This document shows, in pieces, positions 15,478 through 16,289 of a DNA stretch of 16,289 nucleotides (positions within the stretch are counted from its first letter, which is position 1; every line of letters starts with the position of its first letter). The notes below the pieces were generated by a model. It did not search any database, was not told where the DNA came from, and worked only from the letters and a program-made list of their open reading frames with translations. The stretch covers positions 1 through 16,289 of the forward strand of contig JAISLO010000195.1 in assembly GCA_031290815.1 (NCBI GenBank), in the 5' to 3' direction. The translations under genes were made by a program, and so were the position numbers. The DNA comes from Synergistaceae bacterium (GTDB lineage: Bacteria > Synergistota > Synergistia > Synergistales > Synergistaceae).

Positions 15478-16131
15478 CTATACCCTCTGTTCAAGAAGTT
15501 TGTCAACCTCGACAACGGCGCTCGACGCGTCCTCCGCATAGCCGTCCGCGCCGATTTTTTCGGCCCATTCCCGCGAAACCGGCGCTCCTCCGACCATGAT
15601 TTTAAAGGAATCTCTCAATCCAGCTTCCTTCGCCGCCTCTATGAACTCCCTTTGCGCCTGCATAGTAGTCGACAAAAGGGATGACAGGCCTACGACGTCG
15701 GGCTTTTCTTCTTTTATCATGTCGATGATCTTCTGGCTCGGCACGTCGACTCCGGCATCCAAAACCTCGTATCCGCTCGCGCTAAAGATCATGCAGACCA
15801 GACTCTTGCCTATATCGTGTACGTCTCCTTCGACGGTGGCGAAAATACACCTGCCTCTTTTTTCGATCTGGTCGCCTACGCCGAATCTGTCGGAGAGGTC
15901 TTTCATAACGCCCATCGCTATATCCGCGGCGAGCAGAAGTTCCGGGAGGAAAACCTCTCCTTCCGAGAAAAGCTCGCCTATCTGCTGCAACCCTACCGTT
16001 ATTCCACCGTTAAGTATGTCCATTGGGCGAACATTATCGGCGAGGGCTTTTGCCACGAGATTTAGAACCTCGTCCTTATCAAGCTCTATCAGTGCGTTTA
16101 TCATTCCGTTGAACAATTCCTGGCTGTTCAT
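15478..16131 (-). CDS. Methyltransferase cognate corrinoid protein (MttC/MtbC type)
   Basis: This 217-residue protein has the two-domain layout of methyl-carrying corrinoid proteins. The N-terminal helical cap has GLQQIGELFSEGEVFLPELLLAAD (about 47-70), and the B12-binding Rossmann domain has GDVHDIGK (102-109) with His105 as lower cobalt ligand, VVGLSSLLSTTM and VGGAPVS. It accepts a methyl group from a substrate-specific methyltransferase and hands it to a second methyltransferase that methylates THF or another acceptor. The preceding gene fragment may be that substrate methyltransferase. The acceptor methyltransferase is not in the window. A GTG at 16137 is in frame, but the G-rich ribosome site (GAGGGGGG) is too close to it; ATG 16131 has proper spacing. 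Confidence 0.95.
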   Translation of the reverse strand: MNSQELFNGMINALIELDKDEVLNLVAKALADNVRPMDILNGGITVGLQQIGELFSEGEVFLPELLLAADIAMGVMKDLSDRFGVGDQIEKRGRCIFATVEGDVHDIGKSLVCMIFSASGYEVLDAGVDVPSQKIIDMIKEEKPDVVGLSSLLSTTMQAQREFIEAAKEAGLRDSFKIMVGGAPVSREWAEKIGADGYAEDASSAVVEVDKLLEQRV

Positions 16132-16149
16132 AAGCACGCCCCCCTCACA

Positions 16150-16289
16150 TTACCGCGCGATTATCGCGTCCAGCTTTTTGCTCATCTCTTCGTCAATATC
16201 CTCCGGTTTCTTATAATCCTTCATGAGCTTAGGATATATATTCTTTATTCTCTTTCTCATTGAATGGGCCAGAGGGTCCTTGTCGAGAG
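16150..16289 (-). CDS. C-terminal end of upstream gene, possibly an MttB-family methyltransferase
   Basis: The frame is open from the right edge to the TAA at 16150-16152 and encodes 45 residues, ending 18 nt before the corrinoid gene. The visible tail has RKRIKNIYPKLMKDYKKP, then DIDEEMSKKLDAIIAR. A helix followed by a D/E-Y-x-P-P-like turn and a final acidic helix recall the C-termini of MttB-superfamily trimethylamine/glycine betaine methyltransferases, and such genes commonly precede a corrinoid protein gene. The fragment is too short for a firm call. Other substrate methyltransferases (MtbB, MtmB, MtaB) are possible. Confidence 0.45.
   Translation of the reverse strand, partial: LDKDPLAHSMRKRIKNIYPKLMKDYKKPEDIDEEMSKKLDAIIAR

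Noticed and set aside
14100..15599. Plus-strand open frame of 499 codons
   Set aside because: It lies entirely antisense to the HyuA-like and corrinoid genes, shows no family motifs, and has arginine/histidine-rich low-information sequence typical of antisense frames in GC-rich DNA. No plausible operon context.
15478..16289. Possible pyrrolysine (TAG read-through) use linked to an MttB-type gene
   Set aside because: Only 45 residues of the upstream gene are visible, with no internal TAG, and TAG is the stop of five genes in the window, so there is no sign of TAG recoding here.
1..16289. tRNA, rRNA, CRISPR arrays, insertion sequences, phage genes
   Set aside because: I looked on both strands and saw no direct-repeat arrays, transposase or integrase motifs, or RNA gene signatures. 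Gene packing leaves no space over 100 nt for them.

Overview
The window is one dense run of minus-strand genes from an anaerobic bacterium of mid-to-high GC content. Transcription runs from the right edge to the left. Nearly every gene handles tetrahydrofolate-bound one-carbon units or moves electrons through flavins and iron-sulfur clusters, as expected of an acetogen or an anaerobe that uses methylated compounds. Genes overlap or sit 0-99 nt apart, and most have a clear GGAGG-type Shine-Dalgarno site. TTG and GTG starts occur, and TAG is an ordinary stop (5 of 13 complete genes). A phylum cannot be fixed from this alone; Synergistota, Firmicutes and Desulfobacterota-like anaerobes all remain possible.

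Right part (16289 to 12592), methyl entry and C1 carrier: the tail of an upstream gene that may be an MttB-type methyltransferase; an MttC/MtbC-type corrinoid protein; an orphan HyuA-like ASKHA ATPase with a TTG start; and folD (methylene-THF dehydrogenase/cyclohydrolase).

Middle (12492 to 8417): a short HdrA-like flavoprotein; a fusion of a degenerate HdrA half, a 2x[4Fe-4S] ferredoxin and an MvhD-like domain; then metV and metF, the two parts of the acetogen-type methylene-THF reductase.

Left part (8402 to 340), electron transfer module: hdrC; a 1491-residue double HdrA with a complete GltD/NfnB-type NADPH oxidoreductase inserted in its first ferredoxin region; mvhD; an FrhB/FdhB-like ferredoxin protein; an AsrA/HydB-like (FlxB-like) ferredoxin protein; and an AsrB/HydG-like FAD/[2Fe-2S] NAD(P)H subunit (FlxA-like). 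No HdrB is present. After a 77-nt gap comes the start of a YbjQ-family gene, cut by the left edge.

Working model (inference): methyl groups pass from a methylated substrate through the corrinoid protein to THF. MetF/MetV and FolD interconvert methyl-, methylene- and methenyl/formyl-THF. The electrons of the MetF step are coupled through HdrC, HdrA and MvhD to a FlxABC-like NADH module and a built-in NADPH module, i.e. a flavin-based bifurcating or confurcating methylene-THF reductase. It resembles the MetFV-HdrABC-MvhD complex of Moorella but replaces HdrB with Flx- and Nfn-type pyridine-nucleotide modules.
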